DNA from: CAYMRL01 sp964398985
GTDB lineage: Bacteria > Deinococcota > Deinococci > Deinococcales > Trueperaceae
Length of the DNA: 30,341 nucleotides
NCBI GenBank assembly: GCA_964398985.1
Contig: CAYNOS010000028.1
Location: 1-30,341 of the forward strand
Reading direction: 5' to 3'
This document shows, one piece after another, positions 19,419-26,823 of the stretch. The notes below the pieces were generated by a model. The model did not search any database. It was not told the DNA's origin and was given only the letters and a program-made list of their open reading frames with translations. A program made the translations under genes and the position numbers. Within the stretch, counting starts at the first letter, position 1. Each line of letters opens with the position of its first letter.

Positions 19419-20498
19419 TCAGACCTGGATGGTCACCCTGGCGCCGTCGCCGAGCAGGTGGACGGAGTCGGTGAAGCGGATGTCGCGCGACTGGTAGCCC
19501 ATCGTGATGCTGTGCGTGCGCGCGCCGTTCTTGAAGAACTTGACGCCCCTCAGCAGGTCGCCGTCGGTGATGCCGGTGGCGCTGAACACGATGTTCTTGC
19601 CGGGCGCCAGGTCCTCGGTGCGGTAGACCCTGTCGACCGACGCGCCCATCTCCTCGAGGCGCCGGCGCTCCTCTTCGTTGCGCGGCTTGAAGCGGCCGTT
19701 GATCTCGCCTCCCAGGCACTTGAGGGCGGCCGCGGCCAGCACCCCTTCGGGCGCCCCGCCGGTGCCCATCACGGCGTGCACGTTGGTGCCGCGCACCGCC
19801 GCCGAGAGCGCGGCGATCACGTCGCCGTCGCCGATCAGCTTGACCCTCGCGCCGGCGTCCCTGACCTCGCGGATGAGCTGCGCATGGCGCTCGCGATCCA
19901 GGATCACCACCGTCAGGTCATCGACGTCGCGGTCGAGCGACAGCGCCACCCCGCGCAGGTTGGCCGCCACCGGCCAGGTCAGGTCGACCTTGCCCTTGGC
20001 GGGTGGGCCGACGATCAGCTTCTCCATGTAGGTGTCCGGCGCCTGGAACAGCCCGCCGCGCTCGGACATCGCGATGACCGCCACGGCGTTGTTGATCATG
20101 CGTGCGGCGATGCTCGTGCCCTCCACCGGGTCGACGGCGATGTCGACGTCCCATGCGTCGTCCCCCCTAAGGCCGACCTGCTCGCCGATGTAGAGCATCG
20201 GAGCCTCGTCGCGCTCGCCCTCGCCGATGACGATCTCGCCGGCGATCTCGAGTTCGTTGAGCACCCTCCTCATCGCGTCGGTTCCCGCCTGGTCGACGAG
20301 GTCGGACTCTCCCTTGCCCGCCACGCGGCTGGCGGCGATGGCCGCTTGCTCGGTGACCCTGACGCTGTCGAGGACCAACGCCCGCTCCATGTGCAAGTTG
20401 GCCTTGCCGGCGGAACCGGTCCCGGCGCGGCCTGCGCCGGCGGCGCGACGTCCGCCGCGCTTGACGTCCTTCGAGTTGCTGCGTTCGCTTGTCGGCAT
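19419..20498 (-). CDS. glpX: fructose-1,6-bisphosphatase class II
   Basis: Gluconeogenic phosphatase of the GlpX type, Mn/Mg-dependent. Conserved core: RALVLDSVRVTEQAAIAA, IGEGERDEAPMLYIGEQVG, DIAVDPVEGTS, GTGGAPEGVLAAAALK and TGITDGDLL. The usual family N-terminus corresponds to the internal Met at MERALVLD (codon near 20390). The longer start at ATG 20498 is chosen because GATGAT, 6 bases upstream, resembles a -10 box as at other genes here, but the resulting 36-residue leader is basic, Gly/Ala-rich and low-complexity, unlike most GlpX proteins. A GTG five codons earlier (20513) is also open. So the enzyme call is firm and the start is not. Confidence 0.92.
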   Translation of the reverse strand: MPTSERSNSKDVKRGGRRAAGAGRAGTGSAGKANLHMERALVLDSVRVTEQAAIAASRVAGKGESDLVDQAGTDAMRRVLNELEIAGEIVIGEGERDEAPMLYIGEQVGLRGDDAWDVDIAVDPVEGTSIAARMINNAVAVIAMSERGGLFQAPDTYMEKLIVGPPAKGKVDLTWPVAANLRGVALSLDRDVDDLTVVILDRERHAQLIREVRDAGARVKLIGDGDVIAALSAAVRGTNVHAVMGTGGAPEGVLAAAALKCLGGEINGRFKPRNEEERRRLEEMGASVDRVYRTEDLAPGKNIVFSATGITDGDLLRGVKFFKNGARTHSITMGYQSRDIRFTDSVHLLGDGARVTIQV

Positions 20499-20556
20499 GC
20501 GTCCATCATCCACGACGCTGCGGTTCGCTGCGGTGCGACTTGCCCTAGGCGGGACA

Positions 20557-21624
20557 CTACGGATCCCCGGTGGGGGCCAACCCGCTCTGGTACCCGAACT
20601 CGGCCGGAGCCGGCGGCAGCACGAACGTGTACATCGGGTACTCCCCGTGGTCGGGTGCGCCCAAGGCGCCGATCATGGAGGACACCCAGGCGATCGACTG
20701 GTTGTAGTAGCGCCCCAGGTCGGAGTGAGCTTCGGTGGCTTCGATGCCCCAGATGTTCATCGTCGTGCCGTTGATCCTGACGTTGGGGTCATCGTCGGCG
20801 AGGACGTTGGGGTCGAGAGAGAGCAGGCGCAGCTGGGTCCTCACCTCGATGCCGAAGATCACGTTGGCGCTGAACACGTCGTTGATGTCGAACGTCGTGT
20901 CGAAGCCCGGCACCCTCAGGCTGTTGCATGGGTCCCCGTTCTCGAGCGGGTACGGGAGCGGCCACGGCCCACCGACGAACGCTTGCGCCACGAAGCCCTT
21001 GTGACGTGCCCACCATTGCCAGCAGATCGCGTCGAGCGAGATGAAGGCGTCGAAGGTGACGTCGAGGTTGTTCATCGCCAGCAACGAGGCCCACACGGTC
21101 CCGTGCGAATGCCCGACCAACACGACCCTGGCGGGGTCGACGGCGCCGGTGATGAGCTCGCGCTTGACCTCGTCGAGGTAGGCCTGAGCCTGCAGGTAGC
21201 CGGGTTCCACCTCCTCGCTGATCGCGCTGTAGTGCGCCGTCACGAACGAAGAGGCGCTGAAAACCTCCACCTCCAAGCCGAGTCCGCGGTAGGCGTCTGC
21301 GATGGCGTCCAAGACGGCAACGCCGCCCGTCGCCTCGCTCGCCGAATCGAGATAGGACCAGGTGTTGCGGGTGTGGCAGACGATCCCGCAATGTCCGGAG
21401 AACGCGATGATCACGAGGTCGGGCGTGCCAGGCGCACGCTGGGTGGTCCCGCCGGGGCCCTCGGTGGTCGGCACGAATCCTTGGAAATCGCCCACGCCGG
21501 GGTTGAGGCTGCTGCGGGTCGACGCGGCCTGAGACAACTCCGTCGGCGAGGCCGCCCGCGGGGCGCAGGCGGCAAGTAGGCAGGCGAATGCGAGTGCCAG
21601 ACCCGCTGCGAGAAGCGCCTTCAC
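20557..21624 (-). CDS. lipoprotein alpha/beta-hydrolase
   Basis: A 355-aa predicted envelope lipoprotein with lipobox LLAAC (C20). It has an alpha/beta-hydrolase fold: VIIAFSGHCG as the strand with oxyanion residues, then VVLVGHSHGTVWAS, the nucleophile elbow with Ser at 173. A candidate catalytic His is in EAHSDLGRYYNQ near the C-terminus. Two cysteines (C79, C83 in SGHCGIVCH) could form a disulfide in the periplasm. Unlike a metabolic hydrolase, it is fixed outside the cytoplasm; esterase or lipase activity is plausible. The GTG start 21624 has TAAGCT 8 bases upstream, suggesting its own promoter just after hisIE. No named family is recognised. Confidence 0.72.
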   Translation of the reverse strand: MKALLAAGLALAFACLLAACAPRAASPTELSQAASTRSSLNPGVGDFQGFVPTTEGPGGTTQRAPGTPDLVIIAFSGHCGIVCHTRNTWSYLDSASEATGGVAVLDAIADAYRGLGLEVEVFSASSFVTAHYSAISEEVEPGYLQAQAYLDEVKRELITGAVDPARVVLVGHSHGTVWASLLAMNNLDVTFDAFISLDAICWQWWARHKGFVAQAFVGGPWPLPYPLENGDPCNSLRVPGFDTTFDINDVFSANVIFGIEVRTQLRLLSLDPNVLADDDPNVRINGTTMNIWGIEATEAHSDLGRYYNQSIAWVSSMIGALGAPDHGEYPMYTFVLPPAPAEFGYQSGLAPTGDP

Positions 21625-21632
21625 GAACCTGC

Positions 21633-21638
21633 AGCTTA
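21633..21638 (-). promoter_or_regulatory. candidate -10 box for the lipoprotein hydrolase
   Basis: Minus-strand TAAGCT, the same hexamer as at murI, ends 8 bases before GTG 21624 in the 18-base gap after hisIE. No Shine-Dalgarno is seen before the GTG. Confidence 0.4.
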
Positions 21639-21642
21639 GCCG

Positions 21643-22317
21643 TCAGGCCCGTGGCGATCGTGAGTCACGGTGACGCTCGAGCAGTGTCGCGGCGATCTGC
21701 GAGAGAGCGACGCCGCGTTCGGCCAGCAGCACGGTCAGGTGGAACAGCAGGTCGGCGGCCTCGCCGGTGAGCTCGTCATCGCGCTGCTCGAGTGCGGCGA
21801 CGATGGTCTCGCCGGCCTCCTCGACGACCTTCTGCGCGACGTAACCGACACCGCGCTCGTGCAGGCGCCTGACGTAGGAGCCTTCCGGCAGCCGTGCCAG
21901 GCGGTCGGCGATCACGCGTTCGAGCACGTCGAGAGCGGCTCCGATGTCCGGACCCGCGTCCACGGGAGCTTCCGCGGAACTCAAGGTGCGGTAGAAGCAG
22001 CTGGCGGCGCCGGTGTGGCACGCCGGGCCCGTCTGCAGGACGCGGTAGAGCAGCGCGTCGCCGTCGCAGTCGTAGCGCACCTCGATGACGCGCTGCACGT
22101 TGCCGCTGGTCTCCCCTTTGCGCCACGGACCCATGCGTGAACGGCTGTAGTAGTGCCCTTCCCCGGTCGCCAGCGTCCGCTCGAGCGCGCTCGCATCCGC
22201 GTAGGCGAGCATCAGCACGGCGCCACTGAGCGCGTCCTGGGCGACCACCGGCACCAGCCCCGTAGCGTCGAACCTCACGTCGCCGATGTTCCCCTGCGCA
22301 AGCTCGCCGCTGGTCAT
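21643..22317 (-). CDS. hisI: bifunctional phosphoribosyl-AMP cyclohydrolase / phosphoribosyl-ATP pyrophosphohydrolase
   Basis: HisIE, steps 2 and 3 of histidine synthesis, 224 aa. The HisI domain (residues 1-115) has VLMLAYADASAL, SRSRMGPWRKGETSGN, YDCDGDALL and GPACHTGAASCFY, including the metal-binding Asp and Cys residues. The HisE domain (about 125-205) has EGSYVRRLHERGVGYVAQKV, VEEAGETIVAALE and GEAADLLFHLTVLL. ATG 22317 overlaps the hisF stop by four bases (ATGA) and has a strong GGAGGTGA site inside hisF. HisF-HisIE order is common in histidine clusters; the other his genes are not in the window. Confidence 0.95.
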   Translation of the reverse strand: MTSGELAQGNIGDVRFDATGLVPVVAQDALSGAVLMLAYADASALERTLATGEGHYYSRSRMGPWRKGETSGNVQRVIEVRYDCDGDALLYRVLQTGPACHTGAASCFYRTLSSAEAPVDAGPDIGAALDVLERVIADRLARLPEGSYVRRLHERGVGYVAQKVVEEAGETIVAALEQRDDELTGEAADLLFHLTVLLAERGVALSQIAATLLERHRDSRSPRA

Positions 22318-23111
22318 GTTCTCACCTCCAACGCCAACGGCCTGATCGGCAGACCGGCCGCGGCGCACACCCGCTTGACGTCCGCCACGCTCAGCTCGCC
22401 GCGGTGGAAGATGCCGGCCGCCAGCGCGGCGTCCGCCCCGGCGTGCAGGAGCACGTCGCGCATGTGCTCGGCGTTGCCGGCGCCGCCCGAGGCCACCACC
22501 GGAACGTCGACCGCGCGCACCACTGCGCGCGTCGCGGCGATGTCGTAGCCCGTCTTCATGCCGTCGGCATCGATGCTGTTGAGCACTATCTCGCCGGCCC
22601 CCAGGCGCTGGCCGGTGACCGCCCACGCGACGAGGTCGAGTCCCGTCGCGCGCCGTCCGCCGGCCACGAACACCTCCCAGCCGTTGCCTTCGGGGCGCCT
22701 CTTGACATCGATGGACAACACCACGGCCTGCGAGCCGAACCTCTCCGCCGCTTCCGTCAGCAAGGCGGGGTTGGCGACCGCGGCCGAGTTGATGGAGACC
22801 TTGTCAGCGCCGGCCAGGGTGAGCGCTCTGACGTCTTCGATGGACCGCACCCCGCCGCCGATCGTCAACGGCATGAAGCAGCGCTCGGCCACACGCGCAG
22901 CCACCTCGAGGATCGCCGAGCGCCCCTCGGAGGTAGCGGTGATGTCGTAGAGCACCAACTCATCGGCGCCCTGGGCGTCGTAGCGCTTAGCGAGTTCCAC
23001 CGGGTCGCCGACGTCGGCCAGCTCGCCGTGCTCGGCGCGGCCGAACTGCTGACCGCGCGTCACGCGTCCGTCGTGCACGTCGAGGCAAGGGATGATGCGT
23101 TTGGCCAACAC
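22314..23111 (-). CDS. hisF: imidazole glycerol phosphate synthase subunit HisF
   Basis: Cyclase half of IGP synthase; with HisH it makes IGP and AICAR. TIM-barrel motifs: LAKRIIPCLDVHDGRVTRG with the first catalytic Asp, LTIGGGVRSIEDV, ADKVSINSAAV, LSIDVKRR with the second catalytic Asp, ILNSIDADGMKTGYD and VASGGAGN. GTG 23111 gives 265 aa beginning VLAKRII, the usual HisF N-terminus. A GTG at 23135 overlaps the stop of the upstream gene (GTGA) and would add eight residues; I preferred 23111 because TATCCT ends 7 bases before it. Couples to hisI. Confidence 0.93.
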   Translation of the reverse strand: MLAKRIIPCLDVHDGRVTRGQQFGRAEHGELADVGDPVELAKRYDAQGADELVLYDITATSEGRSAILEVAARVAERCFMPLTIGGGVRSIEDVRALTLAGADKVSINSAAVANPALLTEAAERFGSQAVVLSIDVKRRPEGNGWEVFVAGGRRATGLDLVAWAVTGQRLGAGEIVLNSIDADGMKTGYDIAATRAVVRAVDVPVVASGGAGNAEHMRDVLLHAGADAALAAGIFHRGELSVADVKRVCAAAGLPIRPLALEVRT

Positions 23112-23118
23112 GACTGAC

Positions 23119-23124
23119 AGGATA
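23119..23124 (-). promoter_or_regulatory. candidate -10 box for hisF
   Basis: Minus-strand TATCCT ends 7 bases before the hisF GTG at 23111 and is identical to the -10 box at 14812. It lies at the very 3' end of the upstream gene, so hisF-hisI may have its own start as well as read-through. Confidence 0.4.
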
Positions 23125-23131
23125 CCGTCGC

Positions 23132-24385
23132 TCACCGCTTGAGCAGCGCCAGCAACTCGACGTGATGGGTGTGCGGATAGAAGTCGTATGGCTGGCAGGT
23201 GACGAGGGTGAAGCCTCGGGCCTCCAGGTCGGCCACGTCACGGGCGAACGTCGAGACCTCGCAGGAGACGTATACGAGCCTCTCGGCGCCGGCAGCAGCG
23301 ATGGCCTCCCTCACCTCCTGGGCGAGGCCGCTGCGGGGAGGATCGACGACCAAGAGGTCGGCGTCGGCGGGAAGGAGGTGGCGCTTGGCGTCGCCGCGCA
23401 CGAACTCGACGTTGTCGATCCCGTGTCTCTGGGCGTCGGCCGCGGCGTGCGCGATCGCCGAGCGGTCGAGCTCCAGCGCGGTCACGCGCCGGTAGCTGCG
23501 CGCTAGCTGCATGGCTATCGGTCCGCCGCCGGCGTACAGGTCGACGGCGTGGACGCCGTCACCCGCGAGCAACGCCAGGTCACCGAAGAGCCGAGTCGCC
23601 GCCGCGACGTTCGGCTGGGCGAACGATCCATGTCCCACGGTCAGTTCGAGAGACCCATAGCGCTGGCGGATGCTGCGTGCTCCGGCGAGACGCTCGAAGC
23701 CGCTGCGGAAGCGGCCTCGCGGGTCGAAGGCGGCGTGTGAGACGCCGGTGATCCCGGCGGCCACCAGTGCGTGGGCGTTGGCGAGCAAGCGCTTGGCCGG
23801 GAACGTCGCCACCAGCGTCACCAACGAGTCGCCCGCGTCGTTCGCACGGATCACCGCCTCGCGCACGCCGCTCGCGAGCGTGCTCAGGTGGCGAGCGAGC
23901 ACGTCCCAGGCCGCCTGCACCGAAGTGGTGGCGACCGGGTCGCTCGCCAGCGTCTCGACTTCGTGCGAGCGCGGCCGCCGATAGCCGAGCCCGCGCGCGG
24001 TCAACGCCGGCTGCACGACGCTGCGGTAGTTCCACTGGGCGGGGGACGCGACCGGCGTCGGCACGGCGATCTCGCGGTGCAGGGCACGCCCCAGCGCGTC
24101 AGCGACGACCTCGCGCTTGATCGCCAGTTGACCGGGGTACGAGACATGGCCTAAGTCGAGGCCGGGATGCTGCGGCGCTGCCACGCGCTCAGCCGCAGGC
24201 TCGATCACTTCCGTCACCGCGCCGAGCAAGACGCCCTTGCTGTCGCTGAGTTCGGCCAGCACCTCTTCGCCGGGGATCCCACCGGCGACCAGGGCGATGC
24301 GGCCGCCGGCCACACGCGCCAGGCAGAGGCCGCCGTGAACGGCGCGCTCGAGTCGCAGTCTGTGAGCTGCCGGGCCGCGGGTCAC
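23132..24385 (-). CDS. RlmD/TrmA-family uracil-C5 RNA methyltransferase lacking Fe-S cysteines
   Basis: SAM-dependent tRNA/rRNA uracil-5 methyltransferase, 417 aa. Part order: a short TRAM-like beta-barrel (residues 1-65), a central fold, and a Rossmann domain with VDLYAGGGPIAMQLA for SAM, VVDPPRSGL, the nucleophile cysteine in YVSCEVSTFARD (C375) and the HHVELLALL tail with catalytic Glu. RlmD/RumA proteins usually carry CxxxxxCGGC just after the TRAM domain and a fourth Cys later; here that segment reads AAPQHPGLDLGHVSYPGQLA and the fourth Cys is replaced too, so the 4Fe-4S cluster should be absent. GTG 24385 is preceded by TAGACT at 6 bases. Target base uncertain. Confidence 0.85.
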   Translation of the reverse strand: MTRGPAAHRLRLERAVHGGLCLARVAGGRIALVAGGIPGEEVLAELSDSKGVLLGAVTEVIEPAAERVAAPQHPGLDLGHVSYPGQLAIKREVVADALGRALHREIAVPTPVASPAQWNYRSVVQPALTARGLGYRRPRSHEVETLASDPVATTSVQAAWDVLARHLSTLASGVREAVIRANDAGDSLVTLVATFPAKRLLANAHALVAAGITGVSHAAFDPRGRFRSGFERLAGARSIRQRYGSLELTVGHGSFAQPNVAAATRLFGDLALLAGDGVHAVDLYAGGGPIAMQLARSYRRVTALELDRSAIAHAAADAQRHGIDNVEFVRGDAKRHLLPADADLLVVDPPRSGLAQEVREAIAAAGAERLVYVSCEVSTFARDVADLEARGFTLVTCQPYDFYPHTHHVELLALLKR

Positions 24386-24391
24386 GGGGCG

Positions 24392-24397
24392 AGTCTA
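24392..24397 (-). promoter_or_regulatory. -10 box of the uracil methyltransferase gene
   Basis: Minus-strand TAGACT ends 6 bases before GTG 24385, with no Shine-Dalgarno. It faces away from TATACT at 24429, with 31 bases between them, so the two -35 regions overlap. Confidence 0.55.
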
Positions 24398-24428
24398 CCC
24401 ACAGCTAGAGGCGCCGCCGCCAGTGACC

Positions 24429-24434
24429 TATACT
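24429..24434 (+). promoter_or_regulatory. -10 box of the small acidic-tail membrane protein
   Basis: TATACT ends 6 bases before ATG 24441, with no Shine-Dalgarno. It is close to the -10 consensus and is among the best leaderless examples. Confidence 0.6.
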
Positions 24435-24440
24435 GGCCGC

Positions 24441-24962
24441 ATGAAGCGCTCGCTGCAAGAGGTGGCAGAGCTCGTAGTGTTCGGGCTGATCGCGCTGCTC
24501 GTCGGCACCGGGCTGCTGTGGTTGGTCGGGTGGATCTTGTCCCTCGGCGGGCTGCTGCTGAAGTCCTTGGCCGGATTGCTGTGGTTGCTGCTGCGCTACA
24601 TCGTGCCCATAGCCATCGTCGCGGGGTTGGTGTACTTCCTGGTCAAGGCGGCACAGGACCGGCAAGCGAAGCCGGCCTCGGCGGCTGCCGGCTCCGACGG
24701 AGGGGCGCCTCAGGGCGCGGGTACCGCCGCCACGGCCATGCCGGCGGCCGTTGACGCCTCGCATCCAGTAGCGGAACCCACTCCGGAGCCGGCGCCGTCC
24801 GCGGATGCCGTACCGTCTGCAGCCCCCGTCGACGTCGCAGCGGACCCGGCTGACGTCACCGAGGCTGCCGCGGATGTCGATGTCGACGTCGACGCAGACG
24901 CTGGAACGGACGAGGCGACCGCAGCTGCCGGCGAGGCTGACGAGGACGAACTCAGCAGCTGA
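24441..24962 (+). CDS. two-helix membrane protein with Ala/Asp-rich acidic tail
   Basis: A 173-aa protein. Two long hydrophobic stretches lie at about residues 8-30 (ELVVFGLIALLVGTGLLWLV) and 38-62 (LLLKSLAGLLWLLLRYIVPI and on), separated by a short loop. The rest is a low-complexity tail rich in Ala, Pro, Thr, Asp and Glu, ending with a run of Asp/Val codons (VDVDVDADAGTDEA). The start ATG 24441 is picked because TATACT ends 6 bases before it; the open frame begins 6 codons earlier. No family is recognised. The gene converges on the peptide-binding-protein gene with 9 bases between stops. Confidence 0.65.
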   Translation: MKRSLQEVAELVVFGLIALLVGTGLLWLVGWILSLGGLLLKSLAGLLWLLLRYIVPIAIVAGLVYFLVKAAQDRQAKPASAAAGSDGGAPQGAGTAATAMPAAVDASHPVAEPTPEPAPSADAVPSAAPVDVAADPADVTEAAADVDVDVDADAGTDEATAAAGEADEDELSS

Positions 24963-24971
24963 GCGCGGTCC

Positions 24972-26747
24972 TCACTTGCGGACGTCGCGCCACAGGAACT
25001 GCCCCGAGCGCATCGGATTGAAGTAGACCCCATCGAGCTCGCTGCGGGCCACGATGAACCAGGTCGGCTGCGGCACCAGCACCACCGGCGCGAGTTCGTA
25101 CTGGAGGGCAGCGAGCCTCTCGAAGTGCTTGGCGCGCTGATGCGGTTCGTAGATCGCCTCGGCGCTGTCGATCAACTGCTGGTACTCGGGCAGGTCGACG
25201 TTGGTGCGCCCCGAGAAGCTGCCGTCGCTGTCGAAGAAGGCCGTCACGAAAGCGCTCGGGTCGGCGAAGTCCCCACCCCAAGTGAGCGCGAACAGCGGCG
25301 CCCGGCCGTCTGCCAGCCTGGTCAGGAAGTCCCCCCACGGCAGTCCTTTGACCTCCATCTTGAAGCTCGGGTTGACGAGCTCGAGGTTCGACTTGAGCAT
25401 CTCCAAAGCGTCGCGACGGATCGTGTTGACTAGGTTGTAGTAGGCCGTGAAGCGGAAGCCGGTATCCCACAGCCGGCCGCCATGAGCGAGCTTGAAGTGC
25501 TCGGCAGCCGCCTCGAGATCGAAGTGGCGGTCTGGTGCGGTGGCGTCGTAGCCCGGGAACGCCGGAGGCAAGGTAGCCGTCAGCGCGAGGCCGTGACCTC
25601 CGTAGGCGGCCTCGACGAACTCGAGCTGGTCGAACAGGTGGGCGAACGCCCTGCGAACGTCGGCATCGGCGAAGAAGTCGCCGGGAATGCCCGAGCCGTC
25701 TAGTTGACCCGACCCGATCGCCTCCTCGTCGCCGGCGCTGGCGTCGAAGTTGAAGAACAGCGCGGTCACGGTCGCGAACGACCAGTCTGGCCCTTCGTGA
25801 ACGGTGACGTCGTCCGAGCCCGCCAGCGCGGCAGCGGCAGCGCGCTCGGTCACCTCGATGCGGTCGGCGTGTCCCGCCAGCAGCGCCTGTTCGCGGCTGG
25901 CCTGATCGTCGACGTACTCGACCACGACCTGCGAGAGGGCCGGACGCTCGCCCCAGTAGCCGCTGAAGGCGGACGCCCTGATGCCCTGGGGAGACCACTC
26001 GTCGAGTCGGTAGGCGCCGGTACCGCTGGCGTTGGAGCCGAGGAACTCGGAGCCAAGGTCGCGCCCAACCCACTCCCGCCAACTCGCTGCGGTGCCGTCC
26101 CAGGCGCCGCCCGCGACGGCGAAGCGGCTGTCAAGGACGCTGAATCCCGGGTTGGCGAGGATGGCTAACAGCGCCCCGGTCGGCTCCAGCAGCCTGACTT
26201 CCACGATCAACCCGTCCGCCCCGGCCGGGCAGGAGACGATGGAGTCGATGGCCCGCCAGTCGACCTTCTCGAGGAACGCCGCGGGCTCCGCGGCGTCGAT
26301 CTCGGTGCCCAGCCAGCGCCGACCCATCAGAGCGGCCGCGGCTCCCTCCGGACGGGCGACGAGCGCTCCGTACTTGAAGGAGTAGGCGACGTCCCGGCAC
26401 GCGAGCTCGTTGCCGCTGTGGAACCGCACGTTCGCTCTGAGCGTGAATGTCCACACGAGCTGGTCGTCCGACACCGAGTAGCCGGTCGCCAGAGCCGGGA
26501 CCAACTCGTCGGCGGCGCCGCCAGCGAAGGTGTAGAGGGTCTCGTAGACGTTCTCGATGACGCCGAGGGAGCCAGGGTCGTTGACCGCCGCCGGATCCAG
26601 GGTGAACGACCTCACACTGGTCTGGTAGACATAGGAATCCGGCCCAGACTGAGCTCCAACGCTAGCCGCCAGGAGAGTGAGGGCGATAGGAAGATGGGCC
26701 GGCCACCGGCGTCGGCGTCGCGGCGCGATGCGTCGTGCTAGCTTCAA
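24972..26747 (-). CDS. ABC transporter substrate-binding protein, family 5 (peptide/nickel type)
   Basis: Exported binding protein of the DppA/OppA class, 591 aa with the chosen start. The N-terminus is very basic (RRIAPRRRRRW), then LPIALTLLAASVGA-Q as h-region and cleavage site. Family stretches: LVPALATGYSVSDDQLVWTF and TLRANVRFHSGNELACRDVA near the N-terminus, NASGTGAYRLDEWSP in the middle, DADVRRAFAHLFDQLEFVE and DFLTRLADGRAPLFALTWGG near the C-terminus. TTG 26747 is used because longer frames run over the divergent promoter; a TACGAT box (26757-26762) lies 9 bases before it, but the start stays uncertain. Permease genes are absent. Likely ligand is a peptide, not proven. Confidence 0.85.
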   Translation of the reverse strand: MKLARRIAPRRRRRWPAHLPIALTLLAASVGAQSGPDSYVYQTSVRSFTLDPAAVNDPGSLGVIENVYETLYTFAGGAADELVPALATGYSVSDDQLVWTFTLRANVRFHSGNELACRDVAYSFKYGALVARPEGAAAALMGRRWLGTEIDAAEPAAFLEKVDWRAIDSIVSCPAGADGLIVEVRLLEPTGALLAILANPGFSVLDSRFAVAGGAWDGTAASWREWVGRDLGSEFLGSNASGTGAYRLDEWSPQGIRASAFSGYWGERPALSQVVVEYVDDQASREQALLAGHADRIEVTERAAAAALAGSDDVTVHEGPDWSFATVTALFFNFDASAGDEEAIGSGQLDGSGIPGDFFADADVRRAFAHLFDQLEFVEAAYGGHGLALTATLPPAFPGYDATAPDRHFDLEAAAEHFKLAHGGRLWDTGFRFTAYYNLVNTIRRDALEMLKSNLELVNPSFKMEVKGLPWGDFLTRLADGRAPLFALTWGGDFADPSAFVTAFFDSDGSFSGRTNVDLPEYQQLIDSAEAIYEPHQRAKHFERLAALQYELAPVVLVPQPTWFIVARSELDGVYFNPMRSGQFLWRDVRK

Positions 26748-26756
26748 CGAACTGTC

Positions 26757-26762
26757 ATCGTA
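26757..26762 (-). promoter_or_regulatory. candidate -10 box for the family 5 binding protein
   Basis: Minus-strand TACGAT lies 9 bases before TTG 26747. The divergent box TACCAT lies 48 bases away on the other strand. Confidence 0.3.
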
Positions 26763-26810
26763 ACACCGAAGCCGGCTGTCCCGGAGCCATGAACGCCGAG
26801 GTTCCCGGTG

Positions 26811-26816
26811 TACCAT
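26811..26816 (+). promoter_or_regulatory. -10 box of the Ig-like lipoprotein / aminotransferase pair
   Basis: TACCAT ends 7 bases before ATG 26824, without a Shine-Dalgarno. It should drive both the lipoprotein and the overlapping aminotransferase. Confidence 0.5.
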
Positions 26817-26823
26817 TGATGCC

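Noticed and set aside
24835..24905. GTC-GAT type repeated codons, possible short tandem repeat
   Set aside because: They encode an Asp/Val run in an acidic protein tail; the repeat is imperfect and short, so it does not stand as a separate element.
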